Of a stretch of DNA of 64,000 bases, positions 42,922-54,831 are shown piece after piece. Position numbers and translations under genes: made by a program. How positions within the stretch are numbered: position 1 is the stretch's first letter; each line of letters opens with the position of its first letter. The notes under the pieces are model-generated. The model saw nothing but the letters and a program-made list of their open reading frames with translations. It did not search any database and was not told where the DNA came from. The stretch is from Daucus carota subsp. sativus (Eukaryota > Streptophyta > Magnoliopsida > Apiales > Apiaceae), in NCBI RefSeq assembly GCF_001625215.2, contig NC_030389.2:45311454-45375453 (forward strand), given 5' to 3'.

Positions 42922-44280
42922 ATGGCAGCAATTGTGTCGGCTGCGAGTGCTAGGATGCTGCAGTCAATTGGTGATCGGATCTTTTTCTCTACGTCAGATG
43001 ACAATGTAATGATGGATCAGATCCTGAGTACCCATTCTCCTGATGGTCGCAAATTTCATGTCCAACCTCTTTCTCTTATCATTGAAGATGTCATGCACCG
43101 TTCCAATGCACCCCTCCTTGGCACTATTATTTCCACCACTCATCGGGTACAGTGTAATATTGTAACTAAGTCTATCACTAAATATGGGTTTGTGAAGGTT
43201 CATGTACTAAGGCTTTATTAAGTTCACTTTTTGCATGTCTTTTCCCATATCTTAAATCATCTGCTTTTGTGACTACAACTTTCATTTTAGTCGGTATATA
43301 AATTATTTAGATTATACACACAAATATATACCACATCGTTTGATTAATAAATTGACTAAATTCATTCTCACAATTTTATATTCTAGGGAACTTGGGCACA
43401 GTTAGATGAGACATCTCTCCACAGCTGCTTCTCTGACATTCTTAAACTCTTAGCCCTTACTATTAAGAAGATTTCCTGCGAGGTAATCTATAACCAGTAT
43501 TCCAAAATTGTTATAATTTATCAGTTTTACAAATTTTAAGATTATTAATGCTTTATAGATAACCTGCAAATGTTCTGGGGAAGAGAATGTACATGCAACA
43601 ACAATGTCACTCTTTAACACCCTATCAATCTATCCATGGGATGTTAAGGTAGTGGTAGCCTTGGCAGCATTTGTTTTGATCCATGACGAATTTTGCCTAG
43701 TGGCACGACTTTACCCCACCAACCCTCTGGCCAAATCAGTTGCGCACCTAAAGCAACTTCCACATATTATGGAACAGGCCGAAACTTTGAAATCAAACTT
43801 TGAGTCACTTGGTAACCTGATCAAGGCTGTGCTTGATCTAACAAAACGCATTGTGGATTTCAAGTGCCTCCCTTCTCAGTACATTAGCCCGGACACTCTA
43901 GAGATGGTCACTGCCACTGCTCATATCCCAATAGCTGTTTACTGGACCATCAGAAGCATTGTGGCTTGTGCATTTATAGTTATCAACCTTATAGGCAGTA
44001 GTCACGAGTATGTCATTGCTGCTTTTTTTGGTTATGATATAGTGCAAATTGCTCATACATGTTAATCGATCAAAATTATAATAATGATGCTGTTTGATTG
44101 ATTAGGTACTTTGCCTTCACAACAGAGGAATGGGAACTGTCTAGTTTGACCCGTAAGGTCAATAACATACACGCCCACCTTAAAGAACAATTGTCTCTTT
44201 GCTATCAGCACATTGGTATATTTCTTGTGCATTTTATCTTTCCTTCCTTTTTTTTTGCTAATCTGTACACTTTATCATAA
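42922..44280 (+). CDS. SEO: SEO copy 4, N-terminal exons 1-4 only
   Basis: Exons 42922-43146, 43387-43482, 43559-44007 and 44106 onward, same borders and phases as copy 3, no stops. Exon 1 ends CATCGG|GT instead of CTTCAG|GT, still a usable donor. Exons 5-7 are missing. Read-through of the exon 4 donor (44216) ends at a TAA at 44278-44280, giving 314 aa with the tail FIFPSFFFANLYTLS. Its 3' flank matches that of copy 8 for over 100 bp, so both descend from one truncated ancestor. It sits about 570 bp before full-length copy 5. Function as a separate protein is unproven. Confidence 0.75.
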
Positions 44281-44646
44281 GATATAATTATACAGTGGAT
44301 ATGATTTTCAATAATTTAAATACTTTACAGAAAAAGGACGGCATATACTGGTTATAGGAAATGAACCTCATGATTAAAATTTTTAAATGATTAAGGAATT
44401 GAAAATTTTATATGAATCCATTCATTCGAATTAACTACACAGATGGTTGAGCATGAAATATTTTCTGCTACCACGGATTCAAGACTTTTAACTTTAGATA
44501 ACAAACTAATTAGCTACATTTTCTTTAAAAATCTACCAGAGTGAAGATGGGTCCTCAAGCAACATTATAAACAAAAAACCTAACCTTCAATAAAGATGCC
44601 TTGACAACATAAACAGTCACTCTCCCTTGCATAACAGAAGAACTGC

Positions 44647-44853
44647 GAATGTACTTTTGCAGGTTATCGCTAGTGCTATGAATAGCTCTTAGAGTATCTG
44701 GTTCCATTGGCCTTTAGTCTCCATCACTACCCTCATACTTACTCTAGATATCTGACACTTACTGCACACAAAGTGCATAAAGATGAACACAACTTAGTCC
44801 AAAATAAGCACTGCTGTGTTTTTTTATTTAAATAAAATTAGTAATTGGCTTTA
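44647..44853 (+). promoter_or_regulatory. Upstream region of SEO copy 5
   Basis: Carries the shared block GAATGTACTTTTGCAG (44647) and the second shared block AGCTCTTAGAG (44684) leading to TCTGGTTCCATTGGCCTTTAGTC, which recur before most copies at similar distance from the start codon. Conservation over non-coding DNA among copies suggests promoter and 5' leader. Confidence 0.45.
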
Positions 44854-47727
44854 ATGGCAGCAATTGTACCAGCTGGGAGTGCTAGAATGCAGCAGGCAAG
44901 GTGTGATTCGTATTTATTCTCTGTGTCAGATGACAATGTCATGATGAACCAAATCCTGAGCACACATTCTCCTGATAATCGTGAATTTCATGTTCAACCT
45001 CTTTTTCTTATCATTGAAGATGTAATGCACCATGCCAATGCACCCCTCAGCAGTATTCTTTCCACCACTCTTCAGGTAGTGTAATATCGTAATATGTAGG
45101 AAATTGTATATTTCATGTATATGACAAAAGTCTGCGACTAATGCTATCAGTATGATATGTGTTCGTCAAGTGCAATGTATTAAGACTTTATTAAGTTTCA
45201 CTTTTTGCGTGTTTTTTCCCATATTTTAAATCATCTCTTTTTTTGTGAGTCCAACTTTCATTTCAGATGGTATATAAATTATATTTCAGATTATACACAC
45301 AAATATATACCACATTGGTTAATAATAAATTGACAGAATTCATTCTCATGATTTTGTTTCTAGGGAACTCACGCACAATTGGAGGGATCTCTCCACAACG
45401 GCTACTCTGACATTCTTAAACTTTTAGCCCACGCTATTAAGAAGTCTTGCTGCGAGGTAATCTATAACAGGTATTCTAAATATAGTTCGTTTATAATTTT
45501 CACAAATTTTAAGGTTATTATATGCTTTATAGATAACCTGCAAATGTTCTGGGGGAGGAGATGCACAGGCAACAACAGTGGCACTGTTTAACACGCTCTC
45601 AATCTATCCATGGGATGTTAAGGTAGTGGTAGCCTTGGTGGCATTTGTTATGATCCATGACGAATTTTGCCAAGTGGCACAGCTTTGCCCCACCTACCCT
45701 CTAGCCAAATCTGTCGCACACCTCAAGCAACTTCCAGACAAAATGGAACCGGCCGAATCTTTGGAACCAAAGTTTGAGTCACTCGGTAAACTGGTCAAGG
45801 CTGTGCTTGATCTAACAAAGTGCATCGTGGAATTTAAGAGCCTCCTTTCGCAGTCCATAAGCCTGGACATCCCAGAGATGGTTACTGCTACTGCTCGTAT
45901 ACCTGTAGCTGTTTACTGGACCATCAGAAGCATTGTGGCTTGTGCATTTGTTGTTACCAACCTTACTGGCATTAGTCATGAGTATGTCTTTGCTGCTTCT
46001 TTAATTGCTTATGATATGTTGCAATTTGCTCATACATGTTAATCGATCAAAATTATAATGTTGATGTTGTTTGATTAGGTGCCTTGCCTTGACAACAGAG
46101 GCATGGGAACTGAATAGTTTGGCCCACAAGGTCAATAACATACACTCACACCTTAACAAACAATTGTCTCTTTGCCATCATCACATTGGTATATTTCTTG
46201 TGCATTTGTGTTCACGAAAGCAATTGATGTATCATTTTTGCATATGTAACTCCAGAATATTTGTATGTCAATTATCAGATATGATGAAAAACGATGAAGC
46301 TTATAAAACACTTGTTCGGATGCTTGAAACACCTCACATTGACAACACAAAGTTCCTGAAGGCTTTAATTTACCCCAAAGACGATCAACTCCCGTTGTAT
46401 GATGGTTATACCAGGAGAAGGGTTAGCTCTCAATTCATTTTATTTATTTATTTATATATTTTGTCACGGCTCTCAATTCATTTTAATGCGACATACTTTT
46501 CTGGAAATCAAGTTTTGAACTTAAATGCATGTAAACAGGTTAGCATCGAGACTCTGAGAAGGAAGATTGTTCTACTTTTCATTACAGAATTTGACATATT
46601 ACAAGAGGAGATTATACTATTTGGTGAAAAGTATAAAGAAGCAAAGCAAAACCCATCTCGGGCCGAGAGTCATTTTGAAGTCGTCTGGCTTCCAATCACA
46701 GACAGATCAGTTCCATGGAATGAAGAAAAGCAACTACAGTTTTATAACACACAGGATTTAATGCCATGGCAATCTTTGCATCATCCGTCTATGCTGGATC
46801 CAGTTGCCATTAAATACATCAAGGACAAATGGCACTTCACCAAGAAGTCTATTGCTGTAGTGTTGGATCAACAAGGGAAAGTTGTGAACCTTAACGCCCT
46901 CCATATGATGTGGATTTGGGGTAACTTGGCTTACCCTTTTACTAGCCTCAAAGAAGAGCAACTTTGGAATGAAGAGTCATGGAACATTGAATTCCTGGTG
47001 AATCGCATTGATACCAATATCTTTAAATGGGTAAGGACACTTGGCAATCGAAATCATTGTTGTATATAATCATACAAGATGAACTCAAAATTGACCAAAA
47101 TTTTTTGTGTAGATTAATGAAGGGAAGTACATTTGCTTGTATGGTGGTGTGGACATTGATTGGATCCGCAAGTTCACTGTTACAGCAAATACAGTAGCGT
47201 GGGCTGCTGGTATCCAGCTAAAGATGATATATGTCGGCAAAAGCAACTCAAGGGACAAAATTCAAAAAATCACCACCACCATTGTTGCTAAAAATCTTAG
47301 TTATGTATGGCGAGACCTGACCTTAATCTGGTTCTTCTGGAGTAGAATAGAGAGCATGTGGCACTCCAGAGTGCAACATGGCAAATCGGTTGAAAATGAT
47401 CAGATAATGAAAGAAATCATGACGATGCTATATTTTGACGGTGATGATCAAGGATGGGCAGTGATTGGTCAAGGTATGGAGATGGCTAAAGCGAAAGGTG
47501 AAATGTTCTTGAAGAGTTTGTCTGAGTTTGATGAATGGAAGCATGACAGCGACGAGAAAGGTTTTTTGCCTGCCCTGAATGACTATTTTAAAAAGCTTTA
47601 TACTCCTCATCATTGCCATCGTTTTACATTTCCCGGATCAACAGGAAGTGTTCATGATAATGTGGTCTGTGCAGAATGTGGCCGTCCTATGGAGAAGTCC
47701 ACCATGTACACTTGCTGCACCGATTGA
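44854..47727 (+). CDS. SEO: Sieve element occlusion protein (copy 5, full length)
   Basis: Seven exons: 44854-45075, 45364-45456, 45533-45981, 46079-46188, 46279-46421, 46539-47030 and 47113-47727, 2124 nt, 707 aa. All SEO landmarks are present, including AVYWTIRSIVACAF, HFTKKSIAVVLDQQGKVV, GKYICLYGGVDIDWIRKFT and the C-terminal CAECGRPMEKSTMYTCC. Introns 4 (90 nt) and 5 (117 nt) are multiples of three without stops, so exons 4-6 form one uninterrupted frame from 46071 to 47069; either intron could be retained without breaking the protein. It is the only full C-terminal half downstream of N-only copies 3 and 4. Confidence 0.94.
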
Positions 47728-47868
47728 GTGCAAATATTATATAAGCAAGTTACTATCGCCGGCTAATATTTTATTTATTTTATTTTAAAACGAATGTCTA
47801 TAAATTCCTGTTTGTAGAGTGTTCGTTGTTCGCTTACCTTTTAGCGTGTTCTTGAATAAATAGTATTC

Positions 47869-48120
47869 GAAATGTACTTTTGTGGACTATAGCTATCGCT
47901 TTGAATAGAATACTAGAACTAAAACCCTGCTTTATATATAAAACATGAAAGTTTAAGGATCATAGCTCGAGTGGGACATGATCTAAAAAGGAAACATTGA
48001 AAGCAAGGTATCTAGTTCCACTGGCCTTTAGTCCACATCACTGCTCTCATACTTACTATAGATATCTAACAAAAGTTGCACATAGAGTGCATAGCAATTG
48101 TACCGGCTGAGAGTGCCTAG
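47869..48120 (+). promoter_or_regulatory. Upstream region of SEO copy 6
   Basis: Shared block from GAAATGTACTTTTG, with a good TATA-like TTTATATATAAAA at 47931-47943 about 180 bp before the presumed start. The following sequence matches the upstream region of copy 7 closely, including the ATAGCAATT stretch where other copies have the ATGGCAGCAATT start codon. Confidence 0.5.
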
Positions 48121-50758
48121 ATGCAGCAGGCAAGGGGTGATCGGATCTTGTTCTCTGTGGCTGATGACAATGTCATGATGGACCAGATCCTCAGTACACA
48201 TTCTCCTGATGGTCGTAAATTTCATGTCCAGCCTCTTTTTGTTATCATAGAGGATGTCATGCACCATGCCAATGCACCCCTCCCTGGCACTATTCTTTCC
48301 ACCACTCTTCAGGTATAGTGTAATATCATCATATGTAATACAACTTAATAAAGTTCACCTTTTTCGTGTTTTTCCCATAATTCATCCTCTGTTTTTGGGA
48401 GTCCTGCTTTTATTTCAGGCACAGTTGGATGAGAAAGCTCTTAACAGCAGCTTCTCTGGCATGCTTAAACTTTTAGCCCCCGCTATTAAGAAGATTTCCT
48501 GTGAGGTAATCTGTAACCAGTATTCTATATGCATTATCTTATGATTATCACAAATTTTAAGATTATTACTTTCTTTACAGATATCCTGCAAATGTTCTGC
48601 AGAAGGGGATGCACAAGCAACAACAGTCTCACTCTTTAAGATGCTCTCAAACTATCCATGGGATGTTAAGTTAGTAGTAGCGTTGGCGGCTTTCACTGTG
48701 ATCTATGGCGAATTCTGGCTAGTGGCACAGCTTTACCCCACCAACCCTCTAGCCAAATCAGTTGCACACCTCAGGCAACTTTCAAGTATAATGCAGCGGG
48801 CTGAATCTTCAATACCAAAGTTTGAGTCACTTGGTAAACTGATCAACGCAGTGCTTGTTCTAACAAAGTGCATTGTGAAATTAACTAGCCTCCCTTCTCA
48901 GTACATTAGCTCGGACACCCCAGAGATGGTCACTGCCACTGCTCATATCCCTACAGCTGTTTACTGGACCATCAGAAGTATTGTGGCTTGTGCATTTATA
49001 ATTATAAATCTTAGAGACACTAGTAATGAGTATGTCGCAGGCTCGCAGCTGCTTTTGTTTTTAAATTATGACATGTTGCAATTTGATCATACATGTTAAT
49101 CGATGAAAATTATAATGTTGATGTTGTTTCCTTGACTACTAGGTACATTACCTCGACAACAGAGGCATGGGAACTGTATAGCTTGTCCCGTAAGGTGGAT
49201 AACATACACACCCACCTTAGCAAACAATTGTCTCGTTGCCATCAGCACATTGGTATATTTCTTGTGCATTTGTGTTCACAAAAGTAATTTATTGTAACAT
49301 TTCTGTGTAGGAACATGACTCTAGAATCTTTACATATCAGCTATGATGAAACACGATGAACTTTATAGAACACTTCTCCGGCTGCTTGAAACACCTTTCA
49401 TTGACAACACGAAGTTCCTGAAGGCTTTGATTTACCCCAAAGACGATCAGCTCCCGCTGTTTAATGGTCATACCAGGAGAAGGGTTAGCTCTCAATTGCT
49501 TTTGATCTGACATAATGTTTGAAAAATCACTTGTAACAAATCAAGTTTTGAACTTACATGCATGTAAACAGGTTAGCATCGAGACACTGAGAAGGAAGAT
49601 TGTGGTGCTTCTCATTTCCGAATTTGACATACCCTTAGAGGAGCTATTGCTGTTTGAGTTGATGTATGGAGAAGCAAAGCAAAACTCATCTGGGACCGAG
49701 AGTCATTATGAATTTGTCTGGCTTCCAATCACGGATAGATCGGTTCCATGGAATGAAGAAAAGCAAAAATTACTTGAAAAAACACAAGACTCAATGCCAT
49801 GGCTCTTTTTGCATCATCCGTCTATGCTCGATCCAGTTGCCATTGAGTACATCAAGGATAACTGGCACTTCACCAAGAAGTCTATCGCTGTAGTGGTGGA
49901 TCAGCAAGGGAAAGTTGTGAACCTTGATGCCCTCCATATGATGCGGATTTGGGGTAGCTTTGCTTACCCTTTTACCAGTGTCAAAGAAGAGCAACTTTGG
50001 AATGTAGAATCCTGGAGAATGGAATTCCTGGATTATGGAATTCATTTCATGATCTCTGAATGGGTAAGGACACTATTGAATAATTGTTTTATATACTTTT
50101 AGAAGATGAACTTGAAATTATCAAAATTTTGGGAGTGTAGATTTCTGAAGGGAGATACATCTGCTTGTATGGTGGCGACGATATAGAGTGGATCCACAAG
50201 TTCACCCATGCAGCAAATGTAGTAGCGCACACTGCCCGTATCCCACTAGAGATGTTCTATGTAGGCAAAAGCAACCCGAGGGACAAGATTCAAAAGATCA
50301 ATAACACCATTGTTGCTGAAAAACTTAGTCATGCGTTGCCACAGCTGGCCTATATCCGGTTCTTCTGGAGTAGGCTAGAGAGCATGTGGCACTCCAAAGT
50401 GCAACATGGCAAATCTGTTGAAAATGATCAGATTATGAAAGAAATCATGATGATGCTATACTTTGGCAGTAGTGATCAAGGATGGGCGGTGATCGGTCAA
50501 GGCATGGATATGGCAAAGGCGAAAGGTGAAATGTTTTTGATGAGTTTGTCTCAGTTGTCTGATGAACGGAAGCATGACATTGTTGATAAAGGTTTTTTGC
50601 CTGCTCTGAATGATATTTTTCAAGAGCTTTATACTCCGCATCATTGTCATCGTATTAAACTTCCCGGATCAACAAGCAGTGTTCAGGACAAGGTGGTCTG
50701 TGCAGAATGTGGCTGTGCTATGGAGAAATCCATAATGTACAGTTGCTGCACCGATTAA
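48121..50758 (+). CDS. SEO: Sieve element occlusion protein (copy 6, full length, altered 5' end)
   Basis: Exons 48121-48312, 48419-48505, 48581-49029, 49143-49252, 49341-49483, 49572-50063 and 50141-50758, 2091 nt, 696 aa. The usual start codon is lost (ATAGCA where copy 5 has ATGGCA) and a stop lies in that frame just upstream, so translation should begin at ATG 48121, eleven residues later (MQQARGD). Exon 2 uses a TTTCAG that in copy 7 lies mid-intron: a deletion removed the intron's 3' end plus nine exon bases, costing three residues (GTQ) but keeping frame. The rest is open, with GRYICLYGGDDIEWIHKF and a final CAECGCAMEKSIMYSCC. Probably functional with a slightly shorter N-terminus. Confidence 0.88.
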
Positions 50759-51549
50759 CTGCAAGATTTTACAAGTCATTATGGTCGATGATTTTGATTT
50801 ACTGAAAACATTGTGATTCATGTTGGACAAAATTGTATTTTGCTGTCTGCTTTGTGGTAATCCTCTAGTTGCAGAGTTAATGGATTATCATTAGGAGCCA
50901 AATATTATCTCTCCTGCTAAGGCTTTATAATTTTAGACTTGAATAACTACTCCAAAGTGTGATATACAATGTTACTTGTCACTCACTGCAAAGTGTGATG
51001 TATAATGTTACTTGTCATTCACTGCAAACTGTGATTTGATTCTCGTGGTCTTGTAAGCCTTTAGGGACCTCGTGTTTGTCACCTGCGGTGCCTCGCAAAC
51101 ACAAATAGAGCATAAGGGAGCCTTGCAAGCTGTCGTGCTTTTTGTGTGTGCGACCTGCAGAGACGAATGGAGTATAAGGGAACCTCGCAAGCCTGCATGA
51201 GCAACCTATGGACACAAATAAAATCGAAAAGTGAAAATTGTGAGGGATTTGTGGCCTTGCAAGTGAGCTTTGTATGTATACATGCGGACACAATAGAGCG
51301 GAAAGGGTCCGTTTTCGGCGTCTATAAAGTGCATAAAGGATCAAGGACAAGGGTGCAGATTGTGGAATTTTAAGAGGAAATGATGCCTTGGTGCCATGGT
51401 GAAGTTGGGAATAAATACGAGGGAGGATAAAATAAATTATAATTTTTTTTTCCAATTATAAGTAGAATAGTGCAAAATAAATATTATAGAAAACATAATG
51501 CATAACTGTCAAAAATATTAGTAACACCCAATTAACCAACTAATTGTTA
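50759..51549. other. Intergenic with degenerate repeats
   Basis: Between 51060 and 51320 a less AT-rich stretch contains several diverged copies of a motif like ACCTGCGGACACAAATAGAG plus AAGGGAACCTCGCAAGC, spaced 50-70 bp. A related piece occurs at 52145-52205. It is probably part of an old repeat. The long minus-strand ORF across it (51015-51455) has no family resemblance. Confidence 0.45.
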
Positions 51550-51854
51550 CTCCCTCCGTCCCTTTTTATTTGTCCATTTTGGAAAAAAAAAACACATACC
51601 AAGAAATAATTGATTGTATAAACTTTTTCATTAAATACCTCTAATTAATATCTTGAAAATGGTGGAATACCCCTACTTTATGTCTTGAAAACATGAATTC
51701 AACCAAGTTTTAAATAAGTCAGGCCTTGAAAATTGAAATTATGGAGATATATTTGAAAAACTATCATTAAATTAGTTTTGAAAGTATAAATGGACAGATA
51801 AATAGGGACAAAATTTTACTTCCAAAGTGGACAGATAAATAGGGACGGAGGGAG
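51550..51854. mobile_element. Stowaway-like MITE (Tc1/mariner type)
   Basis: 305 bp starting CTCCCTCCGTCCC and ending GGGACGGAGGGAG, the standard Stowaway end, with TA on both sides (51548-51549 and 51855-51856). Subterminal parts also pair (TTTTATTTGTCC with GGACAGATAAAT). No coding capacity. Confidence 0.93.
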
Positions 51855-53747
51855 TATTTGTTATCATTTATTAATACGAAAGCACAAATCACTATAATTT
51901 TAATTAAAATAGATAAATTTCTAATTAAATATCACAAATATAGAGCATAATTGGATAACTCTTGGTCCGGTCCTGGGTCCGGACTTAACTCACCTCGAGA
52001 ATATAAGTCACGCTAGTAAAAAAAATATCACAAATATGAAAGAAGGTTGAAGTTTAAAAAAGAAAGAAAGAAAGAAGGTTAGAGAATAAGAATAAGAAGG
52101 AAGAAGGAAGAATAAGGATTGTAGTAGTATGGCTTCGTTTACGCGACCCGTGGACGCATATGGAGCAAAAGGGAAGCTCGTGTGTGCGACCTTGAGGACC
52201 TCTCACAAGCATTCGGGTTTTCAGCATGTCTTGGCCTCAAATTAATTGGGTTTTCATCTTTAAGGTACATATATACCTGTCCCTCTTCTCTAAACATATC
52301 TCAAACCCTTCTCTCGGTTGATTTTGTTGCTCGCTGATAGTTTCGTACTGGACTCGAGAGTTACAATATCCTTTTAGATTATACTCATGCACATAATAAG
52401 TACATGATGATCATTTTGTTGTTTGTTTGCCGTTTGGGTGAGTTTAAAATAAGTGCTTCTTGATTAAAGTCGAAAGCAAGTTAAGACTTATAAGTGATTA
52501 AAGTGTCTAGGAAAGAAGCAAAAGCTCTCAGAGAAAAGTTAGCATTTATAACTTTTAATAAGTGCTTCCGCTTTTGTACAGAAACGAGTCAAGAAAAGTA
52601 GAAGTCTAACTTTTCCGGAAAAGAAGCAGTTCTCCTCAATTGCCAAACACGCACATACTCTTTACTAATAAGTGAAACCTTTGGGACGGAGAAGCACCAA
52701 ATATCAACAGTTATATTACTTAGCTTTGTTGTTAAACAACGAAATTCTTCTGAGTTTGGTAGTGATAATTGTTTCAGACAAATTAATATGAAATCTAATA
52801 AAGTTTTAAGTTAAATAACTTTAAATTTTAAACTAATTTATTATCAAAAAAAATTGACAACGTTTTGTGTTTCGGTCCTTTAACTATATAGTAAAATAGA
52901 CAATTGCTGAGATGATAGAGTGACAGTGGCTTGATTCTCGGTAGAGTTTGTCTTTATCGCAATCTTGTGAAAGACAGAGTTTAAATTAAATTTTATATTA
53001 ATATGAATTTGGCTAATAATATCAATTAGACTCCTTATCTATATGAATTCTCAAACGTAATAGAAATTTCGTAGAGTTGTCTCGTAAACTAAATTATTTG
53101 AGTTTTAAAAATTAAAACGAAGAGTTTTGTTCATGATGTAATTCTTTACAAAATTTAGATAATCGTTACATTACAATATTCTAGTCAACATGGAAGTCTT
53201 TTTTCAAATTAGTATGAACTATGAAGTATATAAATTGAAATATTTAATTAATTATGTAAATTAGACTATGTTATCCAATTAATAATAATTGAAGTTATAA
53301 ATTTAATATATTATAATACTATACATATCAATATATATATTATATTTTATATAACACACATCATTAATATATATTTAAAAAAATTTATGTTCAAATTATT
53401 TAAAAGAAATATATTATGATCTCACATCCGCCCGGGAACTAATCTAGTAAATAATAAATTTATAAAAAATATTTAAACTCATAAACTAGTCATCATCGTA
53501 TAATAAAGCACGTGCTCTCTAAAAACTCTAAGAATAGATAATCTAAGCGTGGAAGAAGAATGTCCTCACAGTAATATAACCAATTATTCACACCCCCTTG
53601 ACAGAACAACTCTGAATGTACTTTTACAGGCCAATGCTATTGCCATAAATAGCATACTATGACTGAAGTTAAATTTTAAATACAATCATAGCTAGACCAG
53701 AGTCACAAATCATATTAGTGGGGTTCACAAATTCATAAGTTATGGTG
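51855..53747. other. AT-rich intergenic region
   Basis: Purine-rich microsatellite-like AAAGAAAG/AAGGAAG tract at 52055-52112. A stretch at about 52430-52680 (AAGTGCTT, CCAAACACGCAC) resembles common plant repeats, but I could not find paired ends. The remainder to 53550 is low-complexity A/T. A shared SEO upstream block lies at 53612-53670 without an SEO exon directly behind it. Confidence 0.5.
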
Positions 53748-54640
53748 TAGGAAAGGTTTTAGTGTTTGCCATATCATTGGCAGTAGTTGGCGCTGTGGCA
53801 AAGATTTGTAAATAGATGGAGCTTCTGGGATCTGAACGCGAGACGAGTCACTGCACATTTTTTATAAATATAGCCGAGAAACAGACTCGTTTCAACGTGT
53901 TTGTATCAAATGTGATGCATATTCACAAAGTTAATAGGAAGAACAAGCCTTATAAGTTGCAGCTCAACAAGTTTGCTGATATGACCAGCCATGACTTTAA
54001 AAAGTGTTATGGGTCAAAGTCACGCCTCATACGAGTCTTTATGGAAATCACAGTAGAACTGATTGCATTCATGAGAATCTGCATCCGTCTGTTAATGGAG
54101 GAAGAATTGAGCATTAGGCAACTGCGGTATAAAATATTTAATTGTAACATTTATATATGAAATACGAAAAAATAGAGTATGTCCATTCTCTTTACACTTG
54201 ATATTGACGTATTCTAGGTAGCCTATAACATTGTATTGTTGCCAAGAAAATTAGAAAAAGATGCAGAATGCGATGATCGAAATATCTTAAGTGCAATTAC
54301 TTTTTTTAGGTTTAGTAGCTAATTAAGTCTGTTTAAGACAACTTTTCAATTTTGTTTATTGCAGATGAATGCTCCCTGTTATAATTGTCTAAGGCTTTGA
54401 TGTGAAACCTGTTCCAAACCAGCTTGTATCAGTCGCTATTGCTGCTGGTGGATCAAATTTGAGGTCTACAAGGAGAGAACATTTGTTCTATCAGTCATTA
54501 CTAAAACCCCTTCAGAGTGATCCCTAGTTGAAATTTATATGAGACAATGCAGTGTGTGTTTACCAGAGACTATGCTCAGAGTTAGATCATGGGGTGGTTA
54601 TCCTAGGCTACGGAACAGCATTTGATGGAACTAAATTGTT
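53748..54640 (+). pseudogene. Papain-type cysteine protease pseudogene
   Basis: Decayed gene of the C1A family. A signal-peptide-like stretch (KVLVFAISLAVVGAVA) appears at about 53752-53800. The I29 propeptide follows: EKQTRFNVFVSNVMHIHKVN and LNKFADMTSHDFKKCYGSK (53877-54020). After a gap, scraps of the mature domain remain: VSVAIAAGGSN near 54430 and LDHGVVILGYGTAFDGTK near 54580, the catalytic His region, in shifted frames. The catalytic Cys part (GSCWAF) is not found. It most resembles KDEL-tailed seed and senescence endopeptidases. Confidence 0.85.
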
Positions 54641-54831
54641 GCCTAACAAGACCGCGCTAATCCAAGAACCCTCAGACTCAGAATTAGAACATACAACTGG
54701 TGAAGTACAACAGTAAGATCAACAAGACGACCACTTTCCTATTCTGTGAATTGCACCAGTAATCTGATTTCCTTCTTACCCATTCTACTTGAAATCCTGG
54801 AATTGTTCTCTACAGATGGTTATGAGGCACA

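Noticed and set aside
44330-44396. Possible fifth exon of copies 4 and 8 after TTTACAG (AAAAAGGACG)
   Set aside because: The two copies give different frames and lengths there, and it does not match exon 5 of the full genes.
51015-51455. 146-codon minus-strand ORF
   Set aside because: Runs across degenerate repeats; composition and lack of any motif suggest chance.
52390-52690. Possible hAT-type MITE with CCGTTTGGGTGAG and CCAAACACGCAC ends
   Set aside because: The two ends do not pair well and no target duplication was found.
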